DNA from: Diplocloster hominis
GTDB lineage: Bacteria > Bacillota > Clostridia > Lachnospirales > Lachnospiraceae
Direction of reading: 5' to 3'
Length of the DNA: 64,000 nucleotides
Assembly: GCF_032380655.1 (NCBI RefSeq)
Contig: NZ_JAWDIY010000008.1
Span: 124,001-188,000 of the forward strand
This document shows positions 9,632 through 18,161 of this stretch, one piece after another. Under the pieces are notes generated by a model, which ran no database searches, was not told the origin of the DNA, and saw only the letters and a program-made list of their open reading frames with translations. A program made the translations under genes and the position numbers. Every line of letters begins with the position of its first letter. Within the stretch, counting starts at the first letter, position 1.

Positions 9632-10462
9632 ATGGGAATCAAATCACCCTTTATCTGTGAAATTGCACCGGATACATATGCGATCAATGAATTCGGGCTG
9701 GCAGCCATGTATCTGCTGGTCGGAGAAAAAGAGGCTCTGTTGATAGACACCGGTTGCGGGATCTGTGATTTGAAACAGGTTGTGGCTGGACTGACGGATA
9801 AGCCCTGCAAGGTGGCGATCACACATGGACATATGGATCATGTGGGAGGAATGGGCAGCTTTCAGGAAGTTTACCTGAACGAGAAAGACTATGATTTGGC
9901 AAGAGCGCTCAGCTATGAGGAACTGCGCAGCTATGCGGATGCGTTTGGAAAAGCAGGCAGTTATCAGGTATATGAATATTCGGCGGATGACGTGCCGGAA
10001 CAGATACAGATGCCAAGGTTCATACCGCTTAGGGATAAGTCGAGGTTCGATCTGGGCGACAGAGTCGTGGAGGTGCATGAGATAGCCGGTCATACGCCCG
10101 GTGGATGTGTATTCCTAGATGTGGCGCACCGCCTGATGTTCAGCGGTGACTGCTGTAATGTGAATCTGCTGGCTCCTGACTGCAGCGTGGAAAAGACTCT
10201 AATGGAAGTACGAAAATTCAGGGCGCTGTCTGAAAGATTCGATCAAAACTTTAATGGACATGTAGGATATGTGGGAATGCCGACCTGTATGAGCCAGCCC
10301 AAAAGTGTTCCGGATGATCTGATCCATATCTGTGAAACCATATTGAACGGAGAAGGAACACCAAAGCCGTATGAGTTCCTGGGACATCATTTCATGGAGT
10401 TGAGCTATGGGAATGCCAGACTCTCGTATAACCCGGAGCTTTTGAAAGAAAATAAAGGATAA
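9632..10462 (+). CDS. Metallo-beta-lactamase fold hydrolase
   Basis: 276 aa. The metal-binding signature THGHMDH is at residues 64-70 (His65, His67, Asp69, His70), followed by the HTPGGCVF and FSGDCC motifs that supply further metal ligands in this superfamily. No signal peptide. It has a GAGGAGG-like site before ATG 9632. About 107 nt separate it from the GH3 gene, without a clear terminator, so cotranscription is likely. Its place between a glycosidase and two esterase/deacetylase genes suggests hydrolysis of a lactone, ester or thioester in the same catabolic path; this is inference. It is not expected to be an antibiotic resistance enzyme. Confidence 0.88.
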   Translation: MGIKSPFICEIAPDTYAINEFGLAAMYLLVGEKEALLIDTGCGICDLKQVVAGLTDKPCKVAITHGHMDHVGGMGSFQEVYLNEKDYDLARALSYEELRSYADAFGKAGSYQVYEYSADDVPEQIQMPRFIPLRDKSRFDLGDRVVEVHEIAGHTPGGCVFLDVAHRLMFSGDCCNVNLLAPDCSVEKTLMEVRKFRALSERFDQNFNGHVGYVGMPTCMSQPKSVPDDLIHICETILNGEGTPKPYEFLGHHFMELSYGNARLSYNPELLKENKG

Positions 10463-10486
10463 GCGCAGATCACAGGAGACAAGCAG

Positions 10487-11614
10487 ATGATGACAAAGAA
10501 TGCTGAAATGCGGGTTCAGGAAATTCTGAAATTGATGGGAAACCAGGAATTTGATCTGCAGGCGTACGCCGAAAGCGACAGCTACAAGGGAATCTGCAGG
10601 AATATGGAATGTATGCTTCGCTATCCGGATGAGGGCAGCAATGAGGCAATCGCATATTGGCGACAGAGAGGTCTGAAAAAGGAAATCCATGATGCGGATC
10701 AGCCTACGGCCAAATGGACATCCTATCTGCCGGTGAGCTGGACAGACGGGATCACGCTGGAAAAAAGATATCCGTTGCTGTTTGTGATGCATGGGAATAA
10801 TAATCCGATCTACCTGGCTGAGACTTATGGATACACACACATAGCGGCCAGAGAAGAACTGATTACTATTATCCCTGAAAACGAATCGGCTGAAAATACA
10901 GACCGTCTTCTGGACTATGCCAAAGAACATTACCCGGTGGACTGGAGCAGAGTGTATATGGCGGGCTATTCCGGAGGCGGATGGATGACCAGCCGGCATG
11001 CTCTTCGCTGGCCGGAACGCTTTGCAGCGGTGGGTGTGGGAGGCATGATCTTTGCCAATGGTACTGCTGAGACATACTGGCAGGAAGATACCCCATGGCC
11101 GGGAGAGACGATCACAGAGGGGATGATAGAATATGCGGCCCGGGTAAAAATCCCCATGTGCGGTTGTATGGGGGAGCAGGAATTCATCAATATCCTCCCG
11201 CTGACAGAGGATAAACCGGCCACAATGGATCTGAACCGGGAAGCGCCTAACGGCCATCCGTCGCCTCACCTGGATCTGACATCAAAGAATAAAATAGCCT
11301 GTGTCAACAACTGGAGGTGTGTAGCAGGCTGTGAACCGCTGCTGGAAGAAGAGGTAAGAAAAACAGTACGGACTACTCCGAATATCGTAACGGAGAAACT
11401 GGGATTCCCTTTTGAAAAGACCTTTGTCCTGAACCGGGAAGGACGAAGCCACTATGTTGGAGACTGTGTAAATCCGTCCGGTGAAACCTTAGCACGGTTT
11501 ATCTGTATGGAAAAATCCCCCCACTGGCCCAGTATGGCATTGGCCGAGCTTACCTGGGAGTTTATGCGACAATTCGCCAGGGACCCCAAAACAGGGGAAT
11601 TGATTCATTTATGA
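10487..11614 (+). CDS. Alpha/beta-hydrolase esterase, CE1/PHB-depolymerase-like
   Basis: 375 aa. The nucleophile elbow GYSGGGWM places Ser162 in the centre of G-x-S-x-G, after the strand RVYMA typical of LpqC/PHB depolymerase and CE1 feruloyl or acetylxylan esterases. The oxyanion-region sequence YPLLFVMHGNN precedes it. A late His (GRSHYVGD) could complete the triad. No signal peptide, so it acts on imported substrate. Start ATGATG follows AGGAGA. The gap to the preceding MBL gene is 24 nt. Probable role: removing acyl groups from plant glycosides before GH3 cleavage (inference). Confidence 0.82.
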   Translation: MMTKNAEMRVQEILKLMGNQEFDLQAYAESDSYKGICRNMECMLRYPDEGSNEAIAYWRQRGLKKEIHDADQPTAKWTSYLPVSWTDGITLEKRYPLLFVMHGNNNPIYLAETYGYTHIAAREELITIIPENESAENTDRLLDYAKEHYPVDWSRVYMAGYSGGGWMTSRHALRWPERFAAVGVGGMIFANGTAETYWQEDTPWPGETITEGMIEYAARVKIPMCGCMGEQEFINILPLTEDKPATMDLNREAPNGHPSPHLDLTSKNKIACVNNWRCVAGCEPLLEEEVRKTVRTTPNIVTEKLGFPFEKTFVLNREGRSHYVGDCVNPSGETLARFICMEKSPHWPSMALAELTWEFMRQFARDPKTGELIHL

Positions 11615-11663
11615 TAAATGGTGCATATGAAAAAGAGGGAAAAACGCACACAAGGAGGTAAAT

Positions 11664-12575
11664 ATGAAATTAGTGATTCGGGCTGACGATATTGGTTACA
11701 GTAACGTATGTAATATTGGATCATTTGAAGCCATCGACCATGGTGTCGTAACATCGGCGGATATCATGCTGGACACGCCGGGGACGGTGGATGCACTGGA
11801 AAGACTGCGGAATTATCCCTGGCTGTCCATTGGGTGGCATACACATTTCTGGGGAACGCCGGTTATCGGGGGTGAAAATGTCCCTACTCTTTTCGACCCG
11901 GCAAGAGACGGATTCCGAACCGATCTGGACGCTTCCGATATCAGCTTCGATGAGGCATTGGCCGAGTGCCGTGCCCAGATGGAGCTGTGTGTCAAAATTC
12001 TGGGACGCGCCCCTGATGTGGGGGGGAGCATGGTATCCGCCGACACACCCTTTGGCCGCGCTCTTCTGCAGGTTCATGAGGAGTATCATATAGTTACCGA
12101 TTTTATGGGAAAAGATCTGGGAACCTCCCCAAAAATCTACAGCGCCTCAGAAAAATGGGCGGACCGGAAGATCTTTGTACGCGGCATACAGGAATATTGC
12201 GCTCCGCTTCGGGCAGAGCCTCTCACCCCAGCAGGATGGACAGATTCCATTACAGCCCTGGAACGATACGATCCCATCCGATTCTATATAGAAGATGAAA
12301 GCCATCTGCTGGAAGTTCCGGAGGACAGCATAACCGTTCATGCATGGCATCCCGGCTATGTGGACTATTATGTATACCGCCGTGGCGACCACACCCCGGC
12401 TGCCTATTGTTTCAAAGACATCCGTACGGTAGACGTACATGCCCTCTGCTCACCGCAAGTAAAAGAATGGCTAAAGAGCAACCGGGTCGAGCTGATCAAT
12501 ATGAGAGACGCCCTATATGGAACGAATGAATACCAAAACCATCTGCGCGCGATTGGCAGTGAGCTTGCCCTTTGA
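11664..12575 (+). CDS. YdjC/ChbG-like carbohydrate deacetylase
   Basis: 303 aa. The N-terminus MKLVIRADDIGYSNVCN carries the ADD metal-binding motif (Asp8, Asp9) that defines the YdjC/ChbG family, and IGWHTHF supplies the paired histidines (about residues 57-63); HAWHPGYVD near residue 226 fits the later metal/catalytic His. ChbG deacetylates chito-oligosaccharides; other members act on unknown N- or O-acetyl sugars. Good AAGGAGG site 6-7 nt upstream. Last gene of the cluster, followed directly by a terminator. Confidence 0.85.
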   Translation: MKLVIRADDIGYSNVCNIGSFEAIDHGVVTSADIMLDTPGTVDALERLRNYPWLSIGWHTHFWGTPVIGGENVPTLFDPARDGFRTDLDASDISFDEALAECRAQMELCVKILGRAPDVGGSMVSADTPFGRALLQVHEEYHIVTDFMGKDLGTSPKIYSASEKWADRKIFVRGIQEYCAPLRAEPLTPAGWTDSITALERYDPIRFYIEDESHLLEVPEDSITVHAWHPGYVDYYVYRRGDHTPAAYCFKDIRTVDVHALCSPQVKEWLKSNRVELINMRDALYGTNEYQNHLRAIGSELAL

Positions 12576-12590
12576 GCATGCATATATCAT

Positions 12591-12624
12591 GAAACCCGGA
12601 GTGACATCTGGGTTTCATTTTTTG
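12591..12624 (+). terminator. Rho-independent terminator of the AraC-GH3-esterase cluster
   Basis: TGAAACCC (12591-12598) pairs with GGGTTTCA (12611-12618) and is followed by six T. It closes the 6513-12575 operon. Confidence 0.85.
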
Positions 12625-12789
12625 TGTATGGGGAGAACCGCTCCTGCTCTAATTAATACAAAGTTCCATGTTCTTAGAAATTAGTCAAAAAATGAGAATA
12701 AAACGTGTCTGATGTGACAACAAAAGCTGCCCTGGGATTGGTACACTGCAAATTAGGATGGGAGAAGGAGGGAAAGGAGAGGGGCAGGG

Positions 12790-13731
12790 ATGAGAGAATA
12801 TGAGATTGTGGAGCACGCTTCTTTGGAGGACTTAAATGTTTTTCTGGTGGAGATGACCTATCGGTGCTCCCATGTGCACAAAGAATTTGAGCTGTTGGTT
12901 GTACTGGCCGGGACGATTGTGATTTTGTATGGGCAGAGGCAGCGGGAATTCCACAAATCGGACGTGATCATTATTAATCCCCGACAACCTCACGAGATAC
13001 ACGCACTGACGGAGAACGCCATTATATTGTCTGTACAGGCGGCGGCCGGTTTTTGCAGAAAGATTTATCCGGATCTGTGCAATGTCGAGTTTGATAGGAA
13101 TTATCTGGAGGATATTCATTCTTTTGGGTGGGAAAAGAGTGTGTATGACAGATTATTTGAACTGGCGCTGAACTATTTTGAAGGCAGGGAACAGTATGGC
13201 TTTTTTTGCCTGTCCTGCTTGTATGAAATTTTCGGACTACTCTTAAGACATCAGCCCTGGCATTGTATCTCGGAGCAGGAGAAGAGCAAAAGATATTGCA
13301 GGGGAAAACGTCTGGAGCGGATTACAGATTATATCGACTGCCACTATACGGAGAAGCTTTTGCTGGAAGAGGTGGCTTCCAGGGAAGGGATTTCCGTTTC
13401 CTATGCTTCTCATTTTTTCAAAGATAATCTGGGGATATCTTTTCAGGAATATCTGACGCTGCTTCGGTTTGAAAAAGCCCGCAGGCTGGTGGAGCAGACC
13501 GGTAGGAATATTACGGAAATCAGTCTGGAGTGCGGATTTTCCGATTGTCGTTATTTGAATGGGATCTATCAAAAACAGTTGGGTTATACCCCGATGGAGT
13601 ATCGCAGAGCGCATGATACACCTGTACAAAAAAGAAGTACAGGACGATTGATTAACACGCAGAGAATTATTTCTAGGTCTGACAGTATTCAATTGCTTCA
13701 ACTGATCATGAAAAGAGGTGATTACTTTTAG
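12790..13731 (+). CDS. AraC-family transcriptional regulator
   Basis: 313 aa. N-terminal cupin-like sensor domain (CSHVHKEFELLVVLAGTIVILYGQ, about residues 26-50). C-terminal HTH pair about residues 180-280: LLEEVASREGISVSYASHFFKDNLGISFQEYL and ITEISLECGFSDCRYLNGIYQKQLGYTPMEYR. A purine-rich ribosome site (GGAGAGGGG) precedes ATG 12790. Tandem with the downstream carboxylesterase and ABC importer, separated by 185 nt, so it is the local regulator candidate for that set (inference). A tail of about 35 residues after the HTH is unremarkable. Confidence 0.92.
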   Translation: MREYEIVEHASLEDLNVFLVEMTYRCSHVHKEFELLVVLAGTIVILYGQRQREFHKSDVIIINPRQPHEIHALTENAIILSVQAAAGFCRKIYPDLCNVEFDRNYLEDIHSFGWEKSVYDRLFELALNYFEGREQYGFFCLSCLYEIFGLLLRHQPWHCISEQEKSKRYCRGKRLERITDYIDCHYTEKLLLEEVASREGISVSYASHFFKDNLGISFQEYLTLLRFEKARRLVEQTGRNITEISLECGFSDCRYLNGIYQKQLGYTPMEYRRAHDTPVQKRSTGRLINTQRIISRSDSIQLLQLIMKRGDYF

Positions 13732-13916
13732 GGGGAGTATTAAGGTTAAAGGCTTTGCATTGATTTACGCAGTTCAAGAGTTTTAAGATTATGTACTGTT
13801 TTGTGGAATTAAAAAAGCTTATTTGTCTGCGGGCCTGAGCAGGATTGTCAATGTGAAACGTAGAGAAGAAGAATAAACTATACCATACATTGTAGTAGAA
13901 AGGAGGAAGAAAAAGG

Positions 13917-15416
13917 ATGGTACAGGTAAAAACCAAACTAGGTATTGTGGAGGGGATTTTTGATGGGGATGAAGAGCATCTGCTTTTTGCAGGGATTCCC
14001 TATGCGCAGCCTCCTGTGGGGGAGCTGCGTTTTAGACCGCCACAGCGGATGCGGCCATGGCAGGGAGTGAAAAAATGCGGTGCGTTTGGTCCGGCCGCCA
14101 TGCAGAAAGTGATCGCGATATCGCCAGGTAAGCGATGGATGTGCTATGGACAGGAGTTCTTTATATCCGGGCGGGAAGGTGTGAGTGAGGACTGTCTGTA
14201 TCTGAATTTGTGGCTGCCCGCCGGCGGCCTGGAACGTGCAGAAAAGCTGCCGGTGATTGTGATCATCCATGGGGGGAAATTCAACAGCGGAGCGGGAAGC
14301 GTGCCGGTGCTGAACGGACGTAATCTGAGTTCAGAGGGCGTGATTGTTGTCACAGTTAATTATCGTCTCGGTATCTTTGGTTTCCTGGCGCATCCGGAGC
14401 TGTCAAGAGAAAGCGAATATCAGGTGTCGGGAAACTACGGGATTTTAGACCAAATCGCGGCGCTTCAGTGGGTACAGGAAAATATAGAATGCTTTGGCGG
14501 CGATCCCGGCTGTGTCACCATCGCGGGTGAATCGGCGGGAGCGGGAAGCGTACTGGCACTGTACCAGTCGCCGCTGGCGAAAGGCCTGTTCCACCGGGCT
14601 TTTGCCCAAAGCTGTGCGCTTTTTGATGTAAGGGTTGATATGAGCCGGCAAAGAGAGGTGAATCTGGCGAACAGGGAACGGGAAGGTGAGGAACTGTTAC
14701 GGAGGGCCGGGGTGTATACTGCGGCAGAGATACGTGCGATGGCAGCGGAAAAGCTTATGGAACTGACTGGAGAATGGAGCCCCATAATCGATGGTTACCT
14801 TCTGCCGGGAGATTACAGGGAAGTGTTTGAGAACCACAGTCAGAACGATGTGCCGCTTCTGTTGGGAAGCAATTCGGACGAAGGGGTAATTTTTACTAAA
14901 CCTCATATGGATGAACCTGGTTTGAAGCAAGAATTACAGAGGTTGTACGGAGATAAGGCAAAGGTTGTGGCAGAGCTTTATTTTGACGGGAAAACCGGGA
15001 TGCCGCACGCTTGGTATCATGAGAGAAGAGACCGGATTTTTGAACATAACATGTATGTGTGGTCCGTCCTGCAGTCGCGCTATGGAAAATGTCCCGCTTA
15101 TCTGTATTATTTTGACAGAGCGGTACCGGAAGTTGGATTCGGAGCTTTTCATTCGGCAGCTCTTAAATATTTCTATCAGAATCTTACGTGTACAGAAGCG
15201 GTCTGGGAGGCTGCTGATTATGAACTGTCGCGCCGAATGACCCGGTACCTGCTCCAATTTATGCGTTATGGGGATCCAAATGCGCAGGGACTGGAAAGAT
15301 GGCTGCCATTTTCAGAAAGCCCGGATATGACGATGGAACTTGGTGAACATGTTGGAATGATTCACCTGCCGCATAAAAAAATGCTGGAAGTATTGACGGA
15401 TATATATGGGCTGTGA
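13917..15416 (+). CDS. Type-B carboxylesterase
   Basis: 499 aa, standard length for carboxylesterase/para-nitrobenzyl esterase family members. The start shows the family entry AGIPYAQPPVGELRF. The nucleophile is Ser206 in GESAGAGSV. The acid Glu lies in NSDEGVIF and the triad His in FGAFHSAALKYFY; the oxyanion hole is VIIHGGKF, where the usual second Gly-Gly is followed by Lys. No signal peptide, so intracellular. AAAGGAGG before ATG 13917. Broad substrate range is typical of this family; context suggests de-esterification of plant glycosides entering by the next-door importer (inference). Confidence 0.92.
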   Translation: MVQVKTKLGIVEGIFDGDEEHLLFAGIPYAQPPVGELRFRPPQRMRPWQGVKKCGAFGPAAMQKVIAISPGKRWMCYGQEFFISGREGVSEDCLYLNLWLPAGGLERAEKLPVIVIIHGGKFNSGAGSVPVLNGRNLSSEGVIVVTVNYRLGIFGFLAHPELSRESEYQVSGNYGILDQIAALQWVQENIECFGGDPGCVTIAGESAGAGSVLALYQSPLAKGLFHRAFAQSCALFDVRVDMSRQREVNLANREREGEELLRRAGVYTAAEIRAMAAEKLMELTGEWSPIIDGYLLPGDYREVFENHSQNDVPLLLGSNSDEGVIFTKPHMDEPGLKQELQRLYGDKAKVVAELYFDGKTGMPHAWYHERRDRIFEHNMYVWSVLQSRYGKCPAYLYYFDRAVPEVGFGAFHSAALKYFYQNLTCTEAVWEAADYELSRRMTRYLLQFMRYGDPNAQGLERWLPFSESPDMTMELGEHVGMIHLPHKKMLEVLTDIYGL

Positions 15417-15551
15417 GCGAAATAGTCTCTGCGGATTGAACAGGAAAGTCTGAAAATGAGAGCGTATTTTGCAAAAACTGACAACAATAAATCGGGAAAG
15501 ACTGTTATAGTACATATAGTTCAGTAAAAAGCCATGTAGTGGAAGGGGAAG

Positions 15552-17069
15552 ATGAAAATGGACGATCATAGCGAGGTGCTGTTGAGTTGTAAAGATGTCT
15601 GTAAAAACTTTGGAGCTACCCGAGCGCTGATTCATGTGGATTTTGAGCTGAGACAGGGCGAGGTCTGCGGACTGATCGGTGAGAACGGCAGCGGCAAATC
15701 CACACTGACATCGATTTTTGCCGGTGTACAGCCTCAGACGAGCGGAGAGCTCTTCCGGGCGGGACAGCCCTACAGACCGGCAAATATGGTGGAGGCACAG
15801 AAAGCCGGTGTGGCCATGATAGTACAGGAGGCCGCCACGCTGCCTACGATTGATGTAGCCAGCAATATCTTTATCGGCAATTATGAGCTGTTCAGCAAGA
15901 ACGGTCATCTGGATGTGAAAAAAATGCACCGGGAAGCCGACAAGATTCTGAAAGAGATTGGAGTCGAGGATATCAAAGGTTCTACGCTGCTGGCGGAACT
16001 AAATTTTGAGGACCGCAAGATCATAGAGATCGCCCGTGCCATGTATCTGCAGCCGGAGATCCTGATTATCGACGAGTCGACTACGGCTCTGGCCCAGAAG
16101 GGCCGTCAACTGATCTATCATCTGATCGATCAGATGCGCAGTGAAAAGAAAGGGGTCATCTTTATCTCACATGATCTGGAGGAGCTGGAAGAGGTCTGTA
16201 ACAAGATCACCTGTCTGCGTGACGGGGTTCTGGTAGGGCATCTGGAAGGCGCAGATATCACCACTGCAAATATGCGCCCGTTAATGGTGGGACGCGAGCT
16301 GGAGGGCAGTTATTACCGGGAAGACTGGGATGGTTCCAGCGCCGGCGAGGTGGTACTGGATATCAGACATATCACTTCGGAAAACGGGTATGTCCAAAAT
16401 TTCAGCATTCAGCTTCACAAAGGCGAGATCCTGGGCTTCGGCGGTCTGGCGGGCTGCGGAATGCACGAGGTGGGACGCATGATTTTTGGCCTGGACAAGA
16501 CGGTAACCGGTGAAGTAGTGCATGTACCTTCCGGAACGAAGATAACAAAAATCGATGATTCGATCCGGCATAATATAGGTTATGTATCCAAAGACCGTGA
16601 CAATGAATCCATCATTTTAAATGCCAGCATTCAGAACAATACCGTGATGGCCTCATATAAAAAACTTTCCAGGAGAGGGTTCATAGCACCTAAAGCGGAA
16701 AGGAGACTGTCCGACAATCAGATCGAAACCATGCGAACCAAATGTTTGTCAGGTAAACAGTTCTGTAATCAGCTGTCCGGCGGAAATAAGCAGAAGGTAG
16801 CCTTTTCTAAATGGTTGGCGGCGGGAAGTGAAATCTATATCCTGGACTGCCCGACCAGAGGAATTGATATCGGAGTGAAAGCCGCTATGTATCAGCTGAT
16901 CTATCAGTTCAAGATGGAAGGCAAGGCGATTATTATGATTTCCGAAGAGCTGCCGGAACTGATCGGTATGAGCGACAGGATGATTATCATGAAAGAAGGC
17001 AGGATCACCGGAGAGGTCACACGAAGCAAAGAAGTCACGGATACAAAGTTAATAGAGTACATGGTATAA
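15552..17069 (+). CDS. Sugar ABC importer ATPase, two fused NBDs (RbsA/MglA/XylG type), asymmetric
   Basis: 505 aa, usual family length. NBD1 has an intact Walker A (GENGSGKST, residues 43-51) and Walker B (LIIDES), but its signature is degenerate (LNFED where LSVGQ is usual). NBD2 has a good signature (LSGGNKQK) but a Walker A without Lys (GLAGCG, usual for the family) and a Walker B reading LDCPTRGID: Cys433 stands where the catalytic Glu is expected. In the head-to-tail dimer this leaves exactly one complete ATP site and one fully decayed site. Two permeases and a binding protein follow, making a complete CUT2-type importer. Start ATG 15552 after GGAAGGGG. Confidence 0.93.
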   Translation: MKMDDHSEVLLSCKDVCKNFGATRALIHVDFELRQGEVCGLIGENGSGKSTLTSIFAGVQPQTSGELFRAGQPYRPANMVEAQKAGVAMIVQEAATLPTIDVASNIFIGNYELFSKNGHLDVKKMHREADKILKEIGVEDIKGSTLLAELNFEDRKIIEIARAMYLQPEILIIDESTTALAQKGRQLIYHLIDQMRSEKKGVIFISHDLEELEEVCNKITCLRDGVLVGHLEGADITTANMRPLMVGRELEGSYYREDWDGSSAGEVVLDIRHITSENGYVQNFSIQLHKGEILGFGGLAGCGMHEVGRMIFGLDKTVTGEVVHVPSGTKITKIDDSIRHNIGYVSKDRDNESIILNASIQNNTVMASYKKLSRRGFIAPKAERRLSDNQIETMRTKCLSGKQFCNQLSGGNKQKVAFSKWLAAGSEIYILDCPTRGIDIGVKAAMYQLIYQFKMEGKAIIMISEELPELIGMSDRMIIMKEGRITGEVTRSKEVTDTKLIEYMV

Positions 17070-17082
17070 GGAGGGAAGAACA

Positions 17083-18078
17083 ATGCAGGAATCATCGAAT
17101 AAGCAGGCGGCAGAGGATTTGATACAGCAGAGCCTGAATCGAGAGGCAATGAAGAGAGAGCGGTTTACCCAGATTCTTCCTTTTGTTGGAATTATACTTC
17201 TGGTTACGTTCTTTACGCTGACGACGGGAGGACGCTTTGTGGCGGTGGAGAATCTGAAGCTGCTGCTGAACCAGTGCTTTACCATGGCGATCGTGATGGT
17301 GGGTGCCATTTTCTTGTATTCCCTCGGGTCTCTGGACATGGCCATTGGGCAGGTGCTGGGCGTATCTTCTCTGGTGCTGGCGGTATTATATAATCTGGGA
17401 CTGCCGATTCTGTTCTGTCTGTTGGCGGGAATCCTGGTGGCGGTAGGCTTCATGTGCATAACGGCAACGGCGAAGAATTATTTAAAACTAAACCCGTTTA
17501 TCGCATCTTTGTGTGTATCCAATATCAGTTCGGGGATCGTAGTGGCGGTTGCAAAACAAGGTAAGATTACATTCCCATACAGTAAAGCCCCATGGCTGAA
17601 TAATACGTCTACAAAGGTGCTGGTGCTCATAGCCCTGATCCTGATCGGCTATGTGTTGTATAACTATACCGGATTCGGAAAGTCTTTGAAAGCCATAGGA
17701 GGAAGTCCCGTGGTGGCGCGTATCAGCGGGATTAAAGTAGAGAAGGTTACCTATCTGGCATACATATTAATTGGTGTTATGATCGGAATTTCGGCTTTGT
17801 TCACGGTAGCTAGAAGCGGCGCGGTGGACCCTTCGGTGGGAAGCAGCATGAACCTGAATGTCATGATTGCGATTGTGCTGGGAGGTTTCCCGCTGTCGGG
17901 AGGAGCTAATGCGAGATTTTCAGCTCCGCTGATCGGTGCGCTGATGGTTACGGTTCTGACCAACGGACTGGCTATGATGGGGCAGGCGAATGCACTGGGG
18001 TATGGAATCAAGGGATTGCTCTTTATTATCGTTGTGGCGCTGACCTATGAGAAGAGTAAAGGGAAGCTGATTGATTAG
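17083..18078 (+). CDS. Sugar ABC importer permease (RbsC type)
   Basis: 331 aa with about nine hydrophobic segments, as in RbsC/XylH/MglC. The family segment GFGKSLKAIGGSPVVARISGI, which faces the ATPase, is at about residues 197-217. The N-terminal 25 residues are charged and cytoplasmic. AAGGAGG lies before ATG 17083, only 13 nt after the ATPase stop. Works with the ATPase at 15552 and with the second permease at 19512. Confidence 0.92.
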   Translation: MQESSNKQAAEDLIQQSLNREAMKRERFTQILPFVGIILLVTFFTLTTGGRFVAVENLKLLLNQCFTMAIVMVGAIFLYSLGSLDMAIGQVLGVSSLVLAVLYNLGLPILFCLLAGILVAVGFMCITATAKNYLKLNPFIASLCVSNISSGIVVAVAKQGKITFPYSKAPWLNNTSTKVLVLIALILIGYVLYNYTGFGKSLKAIGGSPVVARISGIKVEKVTYLAYILIGVMIGISALFTVARSGAVDPSVGSSMNLNVMIAIVLGGFPLSGGANARFSAPLIGALMVTVLTNGLAMMGQANALGYGIKGLLFIIVVALTYEKSKGKLID

Positions 18079-18094
18079 GAGAATTTGGGAGTAA

Positions 18095-18113
18095 GCGGCT
18101 AAAAGACAGCCGC
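18095..18113 (+). other. Intercistronic hairpin before the binding protein gene
   Basis: GCGGCT, a 7-nt loop and AGCCGC form a perfect 6-bp stem between permease and binding-protein genes. No T-run follows. Such stems often stabilise the abundant binding-protein message; that role is inferred. Confidence 0.45.
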
Positions 18114-18161
18114 CAAGTGCTCTTAACAAAAAAGTAAAAATAAGAAAAGGAGAAGAAGAGT

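Noticed and set aside
9632..10462. Class B metallo-beta-lactamase resistance enzyme
   Set aside because: Only the general MBL-fold metal motif is present; no signal peptide, and it lies in a glycan-degradation operon.
10199..11269. 356-codon minus-strand frame
   Set aside because: Antisense shadow of the MBL and esterase genes.
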